Shown here piece after piece: positions 9,690 to 18,921 of a DNA stretch of 64,000 nucleotides (positions are counted from its first letter, which is position 1; the number at the start of each line of letters is the position of its first letter). The DNA is taken from positions 2,666,001-2,730,000 of the forward strand of contig NZ_CP132339.1 of NCBI RefSeq assembly GCF_030944405.1, given 5' to 3'. Made by a program: the position numbers and the translations under genes. Under the pieces are notes generated by a model. The model saw only the letters and a program-made list of their open reading frames with translations. It made no database searches and was not told the origin of the DNA. The stretch comes from Janthinobacterium sp. J1-1 (GTDB lineage: Bacteria > Pseudomonadota > Gammaproteobacteria > Burkholderiales > Burkholderiaceae_D).

Positions 9690-9737
9690 TGGGGTGGGTG
9701 ATGGGACTCGAACTCACGACAACAGGAATCACAACCT
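9690..9737 (-). pseudogene. tRNA-His, 3' half only
   Basis: Read on the minus strand, the sequence starts in the anticodon arm (loop TTGTGAT with anticodon GTG), then passes the variable loop and the T arm with GTTCGAG, and ends CACCCACCCCA with an encoded CCA. The D arm and the 5' acceptor strand are missing, and one T-stem pair is mismatched. Such 3' halves are typical att-site remnants left by tyrosine recombinases that use tRNA genes. Confidence 0.8.
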
Positions 9738-9748
9738 TGGACTCTGCT

Positions 9749-10480
9749 TTAGACCTGCAGATCTCTGTGGTCTAGTGCCTGTCTAATGAGCATAACGTCC
9801 CAGCAAGCATGAACTCTGGCATGTGCGTTGAGGAATGCTAGAGCATCAAGCCACCCGACGACCGCTTCGTATCGCTTTTTATAAAACTCTGCAACAGACT
9901 CTGCGCCGCCGATGCGGTTGTACTCCTCAAGGCACCAAGCAAGTTGTTGAAGTTCGATTCCGATCACTCCAACTATCGACCCTATTGCCGGCTTTATCTT
10001 GTTAATTATTTCATTATTTCGGGCTTCGATGATGAAGTCAGCAGCAGGAGCTATTGCCGCGCTACCAGCCGCGCTTATGTAATAAAACACGGTTTCTGGC
10101 TTACCTACAAGACCGGGATGTATCGGCGGTACTTCAAGCCTATGGGCGAGTAAACCATCCAGTTGCAATGAAACGTTTGCTATCACTCTTTGAAACTCGT
10201 CAATCTTGGCCTGTGATTTTGCTCTATCAAGCTGTATTGCTTGAAGCCAGACTGTAAGCAGGACGCCGGCAAACGCGAGAAATGAAAAAAGAGGGCCGAG
10301 CACTCCTCCGATATAGCTTCCGAAATTAGCCCAAGCACCGTCACCCGGTGAAAGTTGAAAGTTGTTCTTGGGTCCAAAATTGTAAAAGTACAGTGATATG
10401 AGTACTGCCGAAAAAAATACTGCAGCCACGGTGATCTTCTTCGCCCAGGAAAAAATTGGTTTTAAATCAGTATTTTTCAA
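9749..10480 (-). CDS. Membrane protein, resembles putative phage abortive infection (AbiC-like) proteins
   Basis: The 243-residue product has two membrane segments (about residues 15-34 and 58-82). The second lies in the stretch NFGSYIGGVLGPLFSFLAF, a pattern I know from proteins annotated as putative AbiC-type phage abortive infection proteins. A coiled-coil/helical cytoplasmic part follows, with EYNRIGG and EFYKKRYEAVVGW. Start is a TTG at 10480 with AAGGGA about eight bases upstream; no suitable ATG exists. As island cargo next to a decayed integrase a defence role is plausible but not shown. Confidence 0.6.
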   Translation of the reverse strand: MKNTDLKPIFSWAKKITVAAVFFSAVLISLYFYNFGPKNNFQLSPGDGAWANFGSYIGGVLGPLFSFLAFAGVLLTVWLQAIQLDRAKSQAKIDEFQRVIANVSLQLDGLLAHRLEVPPIHPGLVGKPETVFYYISAAGSAAIAPAADFIIEARNNEIINKIKPAIGSIVGVIGIELQQLAWCLEEYNRIGGAESVAEFYKKRYEAVVGWLDALAFLNAHARVHACWDVMLIRQALDHRDLQV

Positions 10481-10580
10481 AGAAAGATCCCTTTTAGGCG
10501 GTCACAAAAAAAATCGTTGCGGCTTAACTTTTGGCGCAGCTTTTAATAATCCATGAAATTTTTCATAGGTAAAAGCCCTG

Positions 10581-10646
10581 TTGCATCATCGGCGTGAGTT
10601 TGCTGCGGGCGATATTGGCGAGCTCGTGGTTTGACTGCATGTTCAT
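10581..10646 (-). pseudogene. Displaced 5' end of mutS
   Basis: The reading frame M-N-M-Q-S-N-H-E-L-A-N-I-A-R-S-K-L-T-P-M then MQQ matches the first 23 codons of the mutS gene at 1595-1530 with about six differences; the nucleotide match continues some 14 bases upstream of the start (to about 10660). After codon 23 the similarity stops abruptly. The copy is GC-richer than the first codons of the present mutS. The surrounding gap 10481-10811 holds no other gene that I can support. Confidence 0.85.
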
Positions 10647-10811
10647 GTAAGTCTTTGAAGGTAAGCGTTGTTCTGTAGGGTGGTCGGGTGCCGGGCGGGG
10701 CGGGCGCGCAATGGCGCGGCCAGGCTGCCTGCGGCAAGCCACACTTTACCATTACCGGCAGGGTAGGGGCGAGACTTGCCGGACGGCAGGCCTGGCTCCA
10801 TGACGTTCACG

Positions 10812-11339
10812 TCACTTTCTTTTGATGATGTTATCCGCATGGGCCTTCAGCACCGGATTGCTGATCGCATCGTTGCCGTATTTTGTCACATTGGCCAACA
10901 CCGAAGAGATGCTGTCCTTGTAGATGGCCTTGATTTCTTCCGCGCTCTTGCCAGCGGCCATGCCAATCGCAAACGCTGTTTCGGCATACGCTTTTTGCGA
11001 CAAAATCCATTTGGCCAAAGCCAGCTGCTCCGCATCATGCGATGCCTTGAAGCGCGGATTTTTTTCCGCCATCTGATGCATGGGCAGAGTGAATAAACTC
11101 TCAAGGAATGCGTTGTCAAGCGCAAGCTTTTCATTTGCCTGCTGTAACTGACGATTTTTTTCGGCCAGTGCAGCGACATTATTTCTCAGTTGAACAATCA
11201 AGCTGTCATTGGACTGATTGCAAAATTTTTGGGCCTCAAGCTCCCGTTTTGCCGCAATCTCCTCGAGTCTTGCCCTCTCCTCATTCTGCTTCGCCTGTTG
11301 TGCAAAATAATTGTTTGGGTTTAAATAATCATCGTTCAT
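10812..11339 (-). CDS. Coiled-coil protein of unknown function
   Basis: The 175-residue product has no signal peptide. Residues about 15-85 are rich in Gln, Glu, Lys and Leu with heptad spacing and are probably a coiled coil (LIVQLRNNVAALAEKNRQL region). The C-terminal half is helical (AIGMAAGKSAEEIKAIYKD). No family is recognised. Confidence 0.65.
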   Translation of the reverse strand: MNDDYLNPNNYFAQQAKQNEERARLEEIAAKRELEAQKFCNQSNDSLIVQLRNNVAALAEKNRQLQQANEKLALDNAFLESLFTLPMHQMAEKNPRFKASHDAEQLALAKWILSQKAYAETAFAIGMAAGKSAEEIKAIYKDSISSVLANVTKYGNDAISNPVLKAHADNIIKRK

Positions 11340-11666
11340 GACGCGCCTTGTTCTCAGATTTCGAAAGATTGTTAAAAGTGTAGCAGTTATTCGTAGACCG
11401 ATGTCACCATGTCATCCTGGTCCAGTACCTGGTCGATCAGAGCAGGCGCAGGGGATCCACCAAACAACAGATTTGCGCAAATATAATTTCATATTGTTAA
11501 CGTAAATTACTTTGATGTAATTTCAGGGTAAGATAAATACATCCAGGCATTTTTCTTTTCAAATACCCTAACCTTGTATTGTATTGAGGGAAATATTGCC
11601 AACCGCCAGGCGTCACGAGCGCCCGCGTTGGACTGGTGAATCTTGAATAACAACCAAGCCCAACCC
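11340..11666. other. Intergenic region without a visible gene
   Basis: The 327 bases between the divergent coiled-coil gene and the EAL gene are AT-rich near 11480-11560. I see no RNA gene or clear riboswitch; promoters of both genes must lie here. Confidence 0.5.
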
Positions 11667-13499
11667 ATGACCATTTCCTGCCATATCACCGAAGCGCGCC
11701 GCCTGCAGGCGCTGCGCAAGCTCAATCTGCTCGACACGCCGCCCAGTGAGGCCTTCGACCGCATCACGCGCATGGCGGCGCGCTTTTTCAATCTGCCGAT
11801 CGCCGCCGTGTCGTTGACCGATGCCAACCGGCAATGGTTCAAGTCGCGCGTCGGCGTCGAGCACACCTCGATACCGCGCATGCAGGCGCCGTGCGGCGCA
11901 GTGGCCGACAGCCGCGACGTGCTTGTGATTGCCGATCTGCTGGCCGACGCCGGCTATTGCGACAGTCCGCTGGCCGCCGGCGGCGTGCGCTATTACGCGG
12001 GCGCGCCCCTGATCACGCAGGATGGCCATTGCCTGGGCGCCTTGTGCGTGCTGGGCAACGCGCCGCGCGAGACGACGCCGGAAGAGCTGGGCAGCTTGCA
12101 GGACCTGGCCGGCATGGTGATGGCGCAGATCGAGATGATGCATGCGATTGGACGCGTCGATCCGGTCAGCGGCTTGCCGAACCGCACCCAGTTCATCGAA
12201 GATTTCCAGGACATGCAAAAAGACCGCCCCAGCGGCGAATGGCGCCTGGCCATCCTGATCAACCTGGCCACGCCGGAGCAGCTGGCGCACGCCGCGCGCG
12301 CCATGGATTCGGTTTACCTCGATGACCTGGTCAACGACGCGGCCGCCTGGATACGCGACGAGCTTGGCGATGGCCGCAAGGTCTACCACGTGGCCACCAC
12401 CCAGTTCGCGCTGCTGGCGGCTCCCGGCATCACGCTCGACGCTTGCCTGCCGGTGATCGAAGCGAAAATCGCCGGCGCCATCGCCTCCATCAAGACCAGT
12501 TTCGTCGCCACGCCCGCGGTCGGCGTGGCGCCGTTCGAAGTGGGCACGGCCGATTGCCTGAGCGTGCTGCGCCGCGCGCAAAGCGCGGTCCAGGACGCGC
12601 TTGAGCGATCCAGCCATGTGGCCGTGTATTCCGCGCATGAAGACCGGCTGTATCGCCGCCGCTTCACCTTGCTGGGCGACTTCGCGCGGGCCTTGGCCAG
12701 CGGCGACCAGCTGCGCCTGGTGTACCAGCCGCGCATCGATATCGCCAGCGGCCTGTGCGTGGGCGCCGAGGCCTTGCTGCGCTGGAACCACCCGACCCTG
12801 GGCGCCATCGGCCCGGCCGAATTCATCCCCTTCATCGAGCGCTCGCGCCTGGCGCAAGCCACCACCGCCTGGGTGCTCGAAACGGCGCTGGCGCAGCAAC
12901 GGGCGTGGCGCGAGGCGGGCATGGCCTTGCAGCTGTCGCTCAATGTATCGGCCGCCAACCTGCTGGAGCCGGACCTGGCCGGCCGCGTGACCGGGGCGCT
13001 CGACCGGCGCGGCCTGCCGCGCGACTGCCTGGAACTGGAAATCACGGAAAGCGCCATCATGGAGCAGCCGGCCCGGGCGCATGCCACGCTCGAGGCGATC
13101 GCCGCCAGCGGCGTGCACCTGGCAATCGACGACTTCGGCACCGGCTACAGCAGCCTGGCCTATCTGCAGCGCATGCCGGCCGACGTGGTCAAGATCGACC
13201 AGTCCTTTATCCGCGAACTGGAAACCGATACGCGCCAGCAGGGCCTGGTGAAAGCCATGATTTCACTGTCGCAGGATCTGGGCCACCGGGTGGTGGCCGA
13301 AGGCGTGGAAAACGAGGCCGTGCTGGCCTTCCTGCGCGAGGCCGGCTGCGACGAAGCGCAAGGCTATCTGTTTGCGCGGCCGCTGGAGGCGGACGTGTTT
13401 ACGGCCTGGTATGTGGGAAGGATGGTGGCGCAGGCGCAGCAGTTGTCCTTGAATATTGCGCCCATGCCAGCAAACGGGATGGTGGTTGCCGCTTCCTGA
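11667..13499 (+). CDS. Cyclic-di-GMP phosphodiesterase, GAF - degenerate GGDEF - EAL
   Basis: The product hydrolyses c-di-GMP if active. Residues about 20-160 form a GAF domain ([27 protein letters not shown]). A GGDEF-like domain (about 165-310) keeps the entry motif [12 protein letters not shown] but lacks GGDEF: the site reads [12 protein letters not shown], so no cyclase activity is expected. The EAL domain (about 335-580) keeps [27 protein letters not shown] and EGVE, so phosphodiesterase activity is likely. No membrane segment. ATG 11667 is chosen over the upstream TTG at 11643. Confidence 0.9.
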   Translation: MTISCHITEARRLQALRKLNLLDTPPSEAFDRITRMAARFFNLPIAAVSLTDANRQWFKSRVGVEHTSIPRMQAPCGAVADSRDVLVIADLLADAGYCDSPLAAGGVRYYAGAPLITQDGHCLGALCVLGNAPRETTPEELGSLQDLAGMVMAQIEMMHAIGRVDPVSGLPNRTQFIEDFQDMQKDRPSGEWRLAILINLATPEQLAHAARAMDSVYLDDLVNDAAAWIRDELGDGRKVYHVATTQFALLAAPGITLDACLPVIEAKIAGAIASIKTSFVATPAVGVAPFEVGTADCLSVLRRAQSAVQDALERSSHVAVYSAHEDRLYRRRFTLLGDFARALASGDQLRLVYQPRIDIASGLCVGAEALLRWNHPTLGAIGPAEFIPFIERSRLAQATTAWVLETALAQQRAWREAGMALQLSLNVSAANLLEPDLAGRVTGALDRRGLPRDCLELEITESAIMEQPARAHATLEAIAASGVHLAIDDFGTGYSSLAYLQRMPADVVKIDQSFIRELETDTRQQGLVKAMISLSQDLGHRVVAEGVENEAVLAFLREAGCDEAQGYLFARPLEADVFTAWYVGRMVAQAQQLSLNIAPMPANGMVVAAS

Positions 13500-13514
13500 G
13501 CGCGGGTATTGGTG

Positions 13515-14294
13515 TTACCACAGGCGCGCCAGCGGCATCACAAAGCCGCTGAAGAACGACCACTTGGGTGACGCGCGATTGAGTCCGTGCGCAAAGCCAA
13601 AGTCGATCGCCAGCCGTTTGGCCGGGCTGTAGGTGGTGGCGAACAGAACCTGGGCCGTGCTGCCGGCGCCTGGCCGGCGCGTGCCGGACAGCTCGCCCGT
13701 GGCGCCCGAATGTTCGTCCAGCGGCAGCGACAATGAGACCGAGGCGCCCGTCTGCACGCGCCCCTCGCCCGCATCGGCGGCGCCCATGCGCGTCACGTTC
13801 AGATTGCTGTCCATATGCACGCTGGCGATATCCTGGCTGTAGATGCCATTGATGCTGTAGTCCGCCCTGCCACTGCCGATCACCTTGCGCGCCGTCGGCA
13901 CCTTGGCGCCCAGTTCCACGCCGAAGGCGGTAGCCGGGCTGACCAGGAAAGCATGCTTGAGCTCGACGGTGGTATCGCCCAGGCCCTGCTTGCGCGGGCT
14001 GCCGCCATCGCGCTCGGAAACAAAGGCCTCGCCCCCCAGCAACACGCCCCAGGTCTCGTTGAAAGCCAGCTTGACGGTGTAGGGCAGGCTGGCCCGGCGG
14101 TCATCGTCGAGCCTGGTGTGCAGGCCACCCAGCTCCAGCTCCAGCTGCCCTGGTACGGGCAGTTGCGCCGGGCTGGAGACGGAAGGACGGTAAGGCGTGA
14201 CCGCATCGTCCGGGGCTTGCTGGGCGTGCACGGTGCTGGCGGCGATGCACAGGCAGAGCAGGGCGAGATGGGGGAGGAATTTCGGGACGGACAT
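13515..14294 (-). CDS. Outer-membrane beta-barrel protein, phenol MetA-pathway transporter-like
   Basis: The 259-residue precursor has a signal peptide (VPKFLPHLALLCLCIAAS, cleavage near THVHA-QQ, residues about 20-27). The rest alternates hydrophobic and polar residues (GQLELELGGLHTRLDD, DTTVELKHAFLV, AIDFGFAHGLN), as in the barrel family often annotated as transporter, putative MetA-pathway of phenol degradation. It ends in a Leu-Trp pair, close to the usual aromatic end. ATG 14294 begins the signal peptide. Substrate unknown. It is not obviously part of the exporter unit upstream, although that unit lacks an outer-membrane channel. Confidence 0.65.
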   Translation of the reverse strand: MSVPKFLPHLALLCLCIAASTVHAQQAPDDAVTPYRPSVSSPAQLPVPGQLELELGGLHTRLDDDRRASLPYTVKLAFNETWGVLLGGEAFVSERDGGSPRKQGLGDTTVELKHAFLVSPATAFGVELGAKVPTARKVIGSGRADYSINGIYSQDIASVHMDSNLNVTRMGAADAGEGRVQTGASVSLSLPLDEHSGATGELSGTRRPGAGSTAQVLFATTYSPAKRLAIDFGFAHGLNRASPKWSFFSGFVMPLARLW

Positions 14295-14452
14295 TGCGGG
14301 CTTTCGGGTGGTCAGGGCAGCAGTGCGGTGATTGTCGCACTGCTGGCACTTTAACCACAGTGGCGATGACCAGGCAACTAGGCAGTGCAGTGACTTAATA
14401 AAATGCTTGTTCAGCTGCGTAGTCCGGCCGTTGTTGCATATATTTTTCGAGA

Positions 14453-14542
14453 TTACCCATGGCCCCAAGACTCGCCAACAGAGCTTTCTGGCATATTCCC
14501 ACCAGATATTTCTTCTACTTCATCAAAATTTAATTCTTGCAT
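14453..14542 (-). CDS. Double-glycine-leader peptide 1 (29 residues)
   Basis: Leader MQELNFDEVEEISGG (15 residues) is followed by NMPESSVGESWGHG. The leader has the L-x5-E/V-x-x-I-x-GG pattern cut by C39 peptidases. Unlike most sister peptides it has SVGE and not SVGG; its tail ESWGHG resembles DAWGMG of the peptide at 19417. It lies 166 bases behind the C39 ABC exporter gene, on the same strand, so it flanks the exporter on the far side from the other peptides. Confidence 0.75.
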   Translation of the reverse strand: MQELNFDEVEEISGGNMPESSVGESWGHG

Positions 14543-14708
14543 ATTTTCCTCGCTGGTTTTTTAACTTAGGGGGTATCTGTATAGCGGTAAGTATTGCTCA
14601 CCTACCAAGAATAATATTAACTTGCTGAGTTGATTTTGTATATGAAGGCTGGAGAAATTTCCAAATTGCAAAAAACATGCAAGCGTTTCCCATGTCAGCC
14701 GGTACTGA

Positions 14709-16844
14709 TCACGCAGACTCTCTTGTCTCCTGCATCACATCCTTCACTATTTTCCCTTGTTGCAGTACCACCAGCCGCTCTGCCATGGCAATCGTTTCCG
14801 GCCGATGCGCAACAATCACGCGCGTCAGCCGGATCTTCTGAATCGCCGCATTCACCGCCTGCTCATTCCACACGTCCAGATGGCTGGTCGCCTCATCCAG
14901 CACCAGCAGTTTCGGATTGCAGTACAGTGCGCGCGCCAGCAGGATACGCTGCTTCTGACCACCCGACAGGCCGCTGCCGATATCGCCCACCAGGGTATTG
15001 AAGCCCATCGGCATGGCGGCAATTTCTCCGTGCACGGCCGCCAGTTGCGCGCAGGCCTGCACCTGCTGCGGGTTCGGCGACGGCGCAAAGAAGCTGATAT
15101 TGTCGGCGATCGAACCGGCGAACAGGCTGTCTTCCTGCATCACGGTGCCCAGCAGTTGCCGGTAATTCTTCATGCCCAGGTTCGCCAGCGTCACGCCGCC
15201 GATCAGGATCTCGCCTTCGGTCGGCTCCAGCAGGCCCAGCAGCAGTTTCATCAGGGTCGTCTTGCCGCAACCGGACGGGCCGGTCACCGCAATGCACTGG
15301 CCGGCCGGTATCGTCAGGTTCAGCCCACTCAGCACATAGGGTTCGCTGTCGGCGTAACGGAACGCCAGGTTGCGGATCTCGATCGATGGCGAAATATGCT
15401 CGACGTCGATTTCGACGTCGTTGCTGTCTTCTTCCGCGCGGGTCAACACGATATCGGCCACCCGCTCGCCATGCAGGCGCAGCATGCGCAGTTCGAACAG
15501 CTTGTCGACCAGGCTGGCCATGCGCTGGCTGAACTGGTCCTTGTAGCTGATAAAAGCAAACAGCATGCCGACCGAAAAACGGTTGTCGAGCACCGCCAGC
15601 GCGGCCATCCAGATAATGATCACTCGTTCGGCGCTGAATAAAAATGTATTGGCGGTCTGGTAAGACACCGACAGGCGCGCGATGCGCAGGTCGGCGTTGA
15701 ACTGGTCGGCCAGCGCATTCATCCAGCTGGCGCGGCGCTCTTCATTGCGGCCGAACAGGCGGATGCTCTGGATGCCGCGCACCGATTCCAGGAAGTGCGT
15801 CTGCTGCTTGGCGGCGTGGATGATCTGCTCGGCGGTCGCCTCGCGCAGGGCCTTGAAGATGCTCCAGCGCAGCAGCACGTACAGCAGCACCGCGATGCAG
15901 GCCACGCCAGCCAGCAGCGGACTGTAGATCAGCATCATGCCCAAGGTGGCCAGCACCAGCACGCCGTCGATCGCGACTTCGACAAATTGCGTCGTCAGGC
16001 TGCGCTGCATGGTCTGGATCGAATTGAAGCGCGAGACGATGTCGCCCGTGTGGCGCTTCTCGAAATACGGCAGCGGCAGCTTCAACAAATGCGCAAACGC
16101 ATTGCCCAGCCATTGCAGATTCAGATTCGTCGCCAGCACGGTGGTGATCCACGAGCGCACGGCGCCAATCGCCGTCTGTATCAGCACCAGCAGCAGGAAG
16201 CCGCAACCGAGCACCGTGATCAGGTCGCGGTCGGCCGCCAGCAGCGCTTCGTCGACCAGCCACTGCATGTAGAACGGCGCCACCAGCGCGCACACCTGCA
16301 AGGCCAGGCCCAGCACCAGCAGTTGCAGCAGGCCGCGCTTGAGGCCCACCACCCGACCCATCAGCGACAATAAGGAAAACTGCTGCTTTTCCTCGACTTT
16401 TTTGAACTCGGCGGTCGGCGTCAGTTCCAGTGCCACGCCCGTAAAATGCTTGGCCACTTCCGCCAGCGCCAGGCGGCGTTCGCCGACGGCCGGGTCGTGG
16501 ATGGTTGCGTGGCTGCCGGAGACCGATTTGAGCACCACGAAATGGTTCAGGTCCCAGTGCAAAATCGCCGGCAGTTTCAGTTCGGGCAAGTGCTGCATGT
16601 CCAGTTTCAGCGGCCGCGTATGCAGCGCCAGGCCCTGTGCCATCGCCATCAGGCCTTTTAACGTGACACCTTTCAGCGAGACGGAAAAGCGTCGGCGCAT
16701 GCTGGAAATATCGATCTGGTGGCCCCAGTAACTGGCCACCATGCACAAGCTGGCCAGGCCGCATTCGGCCGCTTCCGTCTGCAGCAGCACGGGCAGGCGA
16801 TTGCTGCGCCAGAAAGACAAATGAGCAAGAGAGGGGAGATGCAT
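14709..16844 (-). CDS. Peptidase-containing ABC exporter (C39 family)
   Basis: The 711-residue protein cuts double-glycine leaders and exports the product. An N-terminal C39 peptidase domain has the catalytic Cys28 in QTEAAECGLASLCMVA, His in LHWDLNHFVVL and Asp in HDPAVGERR. A six-helix membrane domain (about 165-440) follows, then the ATPase domain with Walker A GPSGCGKTTL, signature LSGGQKQRILLARAL and Walker B LLVLDEATSHLD. ATG 16844 is chosen because it begins just before the peptidase domain. HlyD-type adaptor lies 32 bases upstream; eight small GG peptides flank the pair. The likely substrates are those peptides. Confidence 0.94.
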   Translation of the reverse strand: MHLPSLAHLSFWRSNRLPVLLQTEAAECGLASLCMVASYWGHQIDISSMRRRFSVSLKGVTLKGLMAMAQGLALHTRPLKLDMQHLPELKLPAILHWDLNHFVVLKSVSGSHATIHDPAVGERRLALAEVAKHFTGVALELTPTAEFKKVEEKQQFSLLSLMGRVVGLKRGLLQLLVLGLALQVCALVAPFYMQWLVDEALLAADRDLITVLGCGFLLLVLIQTAIGAVRSWITTVLATNLNLQWLGNAFAHLLKLPLPYFEKRHTGDIVSRFNSIQTMQRSLTTQFVEVAIDGVLVLATLGMMLIYSPLLAGVACIAVLLYVLLRWSIFKALREATAEQIIHAAKQQTHFLESVRGIQSIRLFGRNEERRASWMNALADQFNADLRIARLSVSYQTANTFLFSAERVIIIWMAALAVLDNRFSVGMLFAFISYKDQFSQRMASLVDKLFELRMLRLHGERVADIVLTRAEEDSNDVEIDVEHISPSIEIRNLAFRYADSEPYVLSGLNLTIPAGQCIAVTGPSGCGKTTLMKLLLGLLEPTEGEILIGGVTLANLGMKNYRQLLGTVMQEDSLFAGSIADNISFFAPSPNPQQVQACAQLAAVHGEIAAMPMGFNTLVGDIGSGLSGGQKQRILLARALYCNPKLLVLDEATSHLDVWNEQAVNAAIQKIRLTRVIVAHRPETIAMAERLVVLQQGKIVKDVMQETRESA

Positions 16845-16876
16845 GGCGCACAGACAAAGAAAATAAAAAAGAAGCC

Positions 16877-18184
16877 TTACAGGCGCCCGGAAATGCTGAA
16901 CAGCGGCTCCAGCACCCATTCATACAGGCGGCGCTGTTCCAGCAGCACGCTGGCGTCGACCAGCATGCCCGACTTCAAAGGCAGCGTTTCGCCATACGCC
17001 TGCACGCTCTGGCGCTGCAGGCGCAAGCGGATGCGGTACAAGGGTTCGCCATTGGTGCCGCTGACGGCGCCCGGCACAGCCAGGTCTTCCGGTCGCAGCG
17101 AGGTGCTGGCCACTTCGCGCACCTGGGCCGGATACTGGCCGAATTTCTGGTACGGATAGGCCTGGTAGCGCAGCAGCACCTGCATGCCGGGCTTGATAAA
17201 GCCGACCGAGCGCGATGGCGCATAGATTTCCGCTTCCAGTTCCGCGCCCATCGGCAGCACCGAGGCCAGCACGCTGTTGGCGGCCACCGTCTGGCCGATC
17301 TCAGTGGTGATCGCCGTGACCTTGCCATCTTGCGCGGCGCGCACCAGGATCTCGCGGCGCGCCTCGTTTTCGGTCAGGTCCTGCTCGATCTCCGACGCAT
17401 TGCGCTGCAGGTTTTCCGCATCGCGCTGGGCCTGCACCTGCAGGTCGCGTACATCGGCCTGGGCAGTAGCCAGGTCGCGCCCGCTGGCCGACTTGATGCG
17501 CTGCAGTTCCGCCAGGCGCTGGTGCTGGTCCAGCAGCTCGGCCTGCTTGTCCTGCAACTGCGCCGAGGAAATATAGTTGGTGGCGTGCAGGTCGCTGTAG
17601 CGCTTGTACGATTGCTCGGCCAGCGTGATGCGGCGCTGCTGCAACACGATCTGGTCTTCCATGCGGGCGATTTCGGCCGTCAGGTCGCTGGCACGGCGCT
17701 GCCCGGCCGCCATGCGCTGGCGCGATTGCAGGCTGGATTGTTTCAGCTCCGCGTCATAACTGTCGCGCCGGCTTTTCAGCAAGGTCGACACCACTTGCTG
17801 CGGCGCACCCGCATTCGCGCTGCTGCGCTCGCCCGACAATACGAACAGTACCTCGCCAGCGCGCACGGTCTGGCCTTCCTTCACGCGCGCTTCGGTAATC
17901 ACGCCAGACTGGCCCGGCATGACGCGAATCACGCCGCTGGTCGGCAGCAGCACGCCTTGCGACTGCGCCTTGCGGGTGGTGCTGAAGAAAATGAAAAAAG
18001 CGATGATGGCCAGCGCGATGCCCAGAAACAGCAGGGTCAGGAACAGATGGCTGACGGGACGCGCCAGGATGACCGTGCCATATTGGCGGCTGCTCAGGTG
18101 CTCGAGGGCTTGCTGGCGGAACAGCGGTTGGACAGCTTGAGGGGGAGTTGCTGGCGACGCCGGAGCACTGGGTTGATCACGCAA
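16877..18184 (-). CDS. HlyD-family membrane fusion protein
   Basis: The 435-residue adaptor links an inner-membrane ABC exporter to an outer-membrane channel. One membrane segment lies at residues 46-68, followed by the lipoyl half-motif (GVIRVMPGQSGVITEARVKEGQTVRAGEVLF), a long coiled-coil hairpin (about 120-250) and the second half (RAAQDGKVTAITTEIGQTV). The frame opens after a TGA just upstream, and the first usable codon is TTG at 18184; there is no clear ribosome site, so the start is uncertain. It lies directly upstream of the C39 exporter. Confidence 0.92.
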   Translation of the reverse strand: MRDQPSAPASPATPPQAVQPLFRQQALEHLSSRQYGTVILARPVSHLFLTLLFLGIALAIIAFFIFFSTTRKAQSQGVLLPTSGVIRVMPGQSGVITEARVKEGQTVRAGEVLFVLSGERSSANAGAPQQVVSTLLKSRRDSYDAELKQSSLQSRQRMAAGQRRASDLTAEIARMEDQIVLQQRRITLAEQSYKRYSDLHATNYISSAQLQDKQAELLDQHQRLAELQRIKSASGRDLATAQADVRDLQVQAQRDAENLQRNASEIEQDLTENEARREILVRAAQDGKVTAITTEIGQTVAANSVLASVLPMGAELEAEIYAPSRSVGFIKPGMQVLLRYQAYPYQKFGQYPAQVREVASTSLRPEDLAVPGAVSGTNGEPLYRIRLRLQRQSVQAYGETLPLKSGMLVDASVLLEQRRLYEWVLEPLFSISGRL

Positions 18185-18246
18185 AATAAGTGCTTTTCAA
18201 TAAATGGATTGATCTCGGCCACGGTGTGCCGGAAACAGGTGAAACA

Positions 18247-18277
18247 CGAGCTTCAGAGAAAATATCGCCGAAGCTCG
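18247..18277 (-). other. Inverted repeat between peptides and exporter genes
   Basis: Arms CGAGCTTC (18247-18254) and GAAGCTCG (18270-18277) are perfect. It lies in the 253-base gap between the last peptide and the HlyD gene. No T-run follows, so it is not a standard terminator; it may be an attenuator or mRNA-stability hairpin that sets peptide and exporter levels apart. Confidence 0.4.
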
Positions 18278-18437
18278 TTGAGCGCACGCCACGCTGAAGC
18301 CTGCGTCGCAAATCCGTGTTTGGTACAAAGTAAATGCCTGTTTATGCTAGCGCATTGACTAACATGCCATCGGTCATGCTTGTTGATGCACTAATGTCTT
18401 TTGTTGTGTTTTAATGGCAAAATTATCTGAGGCAGCC

Positions 18438-18524
18438 TTACCAGTTGCTTTCGCCACCAACCGAGCTTTCAGGCAAGTTGCCACCGGATACCTCTTCAAT
18501 TTCCTCGATGCTTAATGCTTGCAT
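18438..18524 (-). CDS. Double-glycine-leader peptide 2 (28 residues)
   Basis: Leader MQALSIEEIEEVSGG, remainder NLPESSVGGESNW. Shares the PESSVGG core with its neighbours; tail ESNW is unique. A purine-rich stretch (GGAGAAAAAC) precedes the ATG. It is the peptide gene nearest the exporter genes in the tandem array. Confidence 0.8.
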   Translation of the reverse strand: MQALSIEEIEEVSGGNLPESSVGGESNW

Positions 18525-18543
18525 GTTTTTCTCCAAAACTTCA

Positions 18544-18663
18544 TTATAGGTTGATGACAGGTGGTGCTGAAATGCCCCGTGGGATCGTGTCGCCGCCCAC
18601 TGAGCCTTCAGGCATGTTGCCGCCAGAAACTTCCTCGATTTCATTGATTTTCAATTCCTGCAT
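18544..18663 (-). CDS. Double-glycine-leader peptide 3 (39 residues)
   Basis: Leader MQELKINEIEEVSGG, then NMPEGSVGG and a 15-residue tail DTIPRGISAPPVINL, the longest in the array. The stop lies 19 bases before the start of peptide 2. Same core motif as the others with Gly in place of Ser/Ala (PEGSVGG). Confidence 0.8.
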   Translation of the reverse strand: MQELKINEIEEVSGGNMPEGSVGGDTIPRGISAPPVINL

Positions 18664-18715
18664 ATTACTGTCCATTCGTTTTAAATGTTGCGGGTGAAAT
18701 CAGGCTTTTATATGA

Positions 18716-18802
18716 TTAGGTTTCCAAGCGTCCGCCAACCGAAGCTTCAGGATAATTTCCGCCAGCCACTTCTTCGATTTCACTAATATTTAATTCTTGC
18801 AT
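18716..18802 (-). CDS. Double-glycine-leader peptide 4 (28 residues)
   Basis: Leader MQELNISEIEEVAGG, core NYPEASVGG, tail RLET. AGG replaces SGG before the processing site. Preceded by an AGAAGAAAAG ribosome-binding-like stretch. Very close to peptide 5 in its core. Confidence 0.8.
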   Translation of the reverse strand: MQELNISEIEEVAGGNYPEASVGGRLET

Positions 18803-18921
18803 ATATTTTTCTTTTCTTCTGGTTGTTTGAATCATACATCGAATTTTAGTAGACAGCGTGCATCGTCAGTCCTGATCGCAACTTGAATTTTCTACTGGGT
18901 TTTATGTGAAAAGCCAAGCTT

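Noticed and set aside
10741..10757. ACACTTTACCATTACCG, matching 16 of 17 bases at 1837-1853 in the integrase start
   Set aside because: Could be a remnant of a second integrase start next to the displaced mutS end, but the match does not continue, so chance cannot be excluded.
18438..18644. 68-codon frame that includes peptide 2
   Set aside because: The upstream part overlaps peptide 3 in another frame and lacks conservation; the true start is the ATG at 18524, as in the sister peptides.
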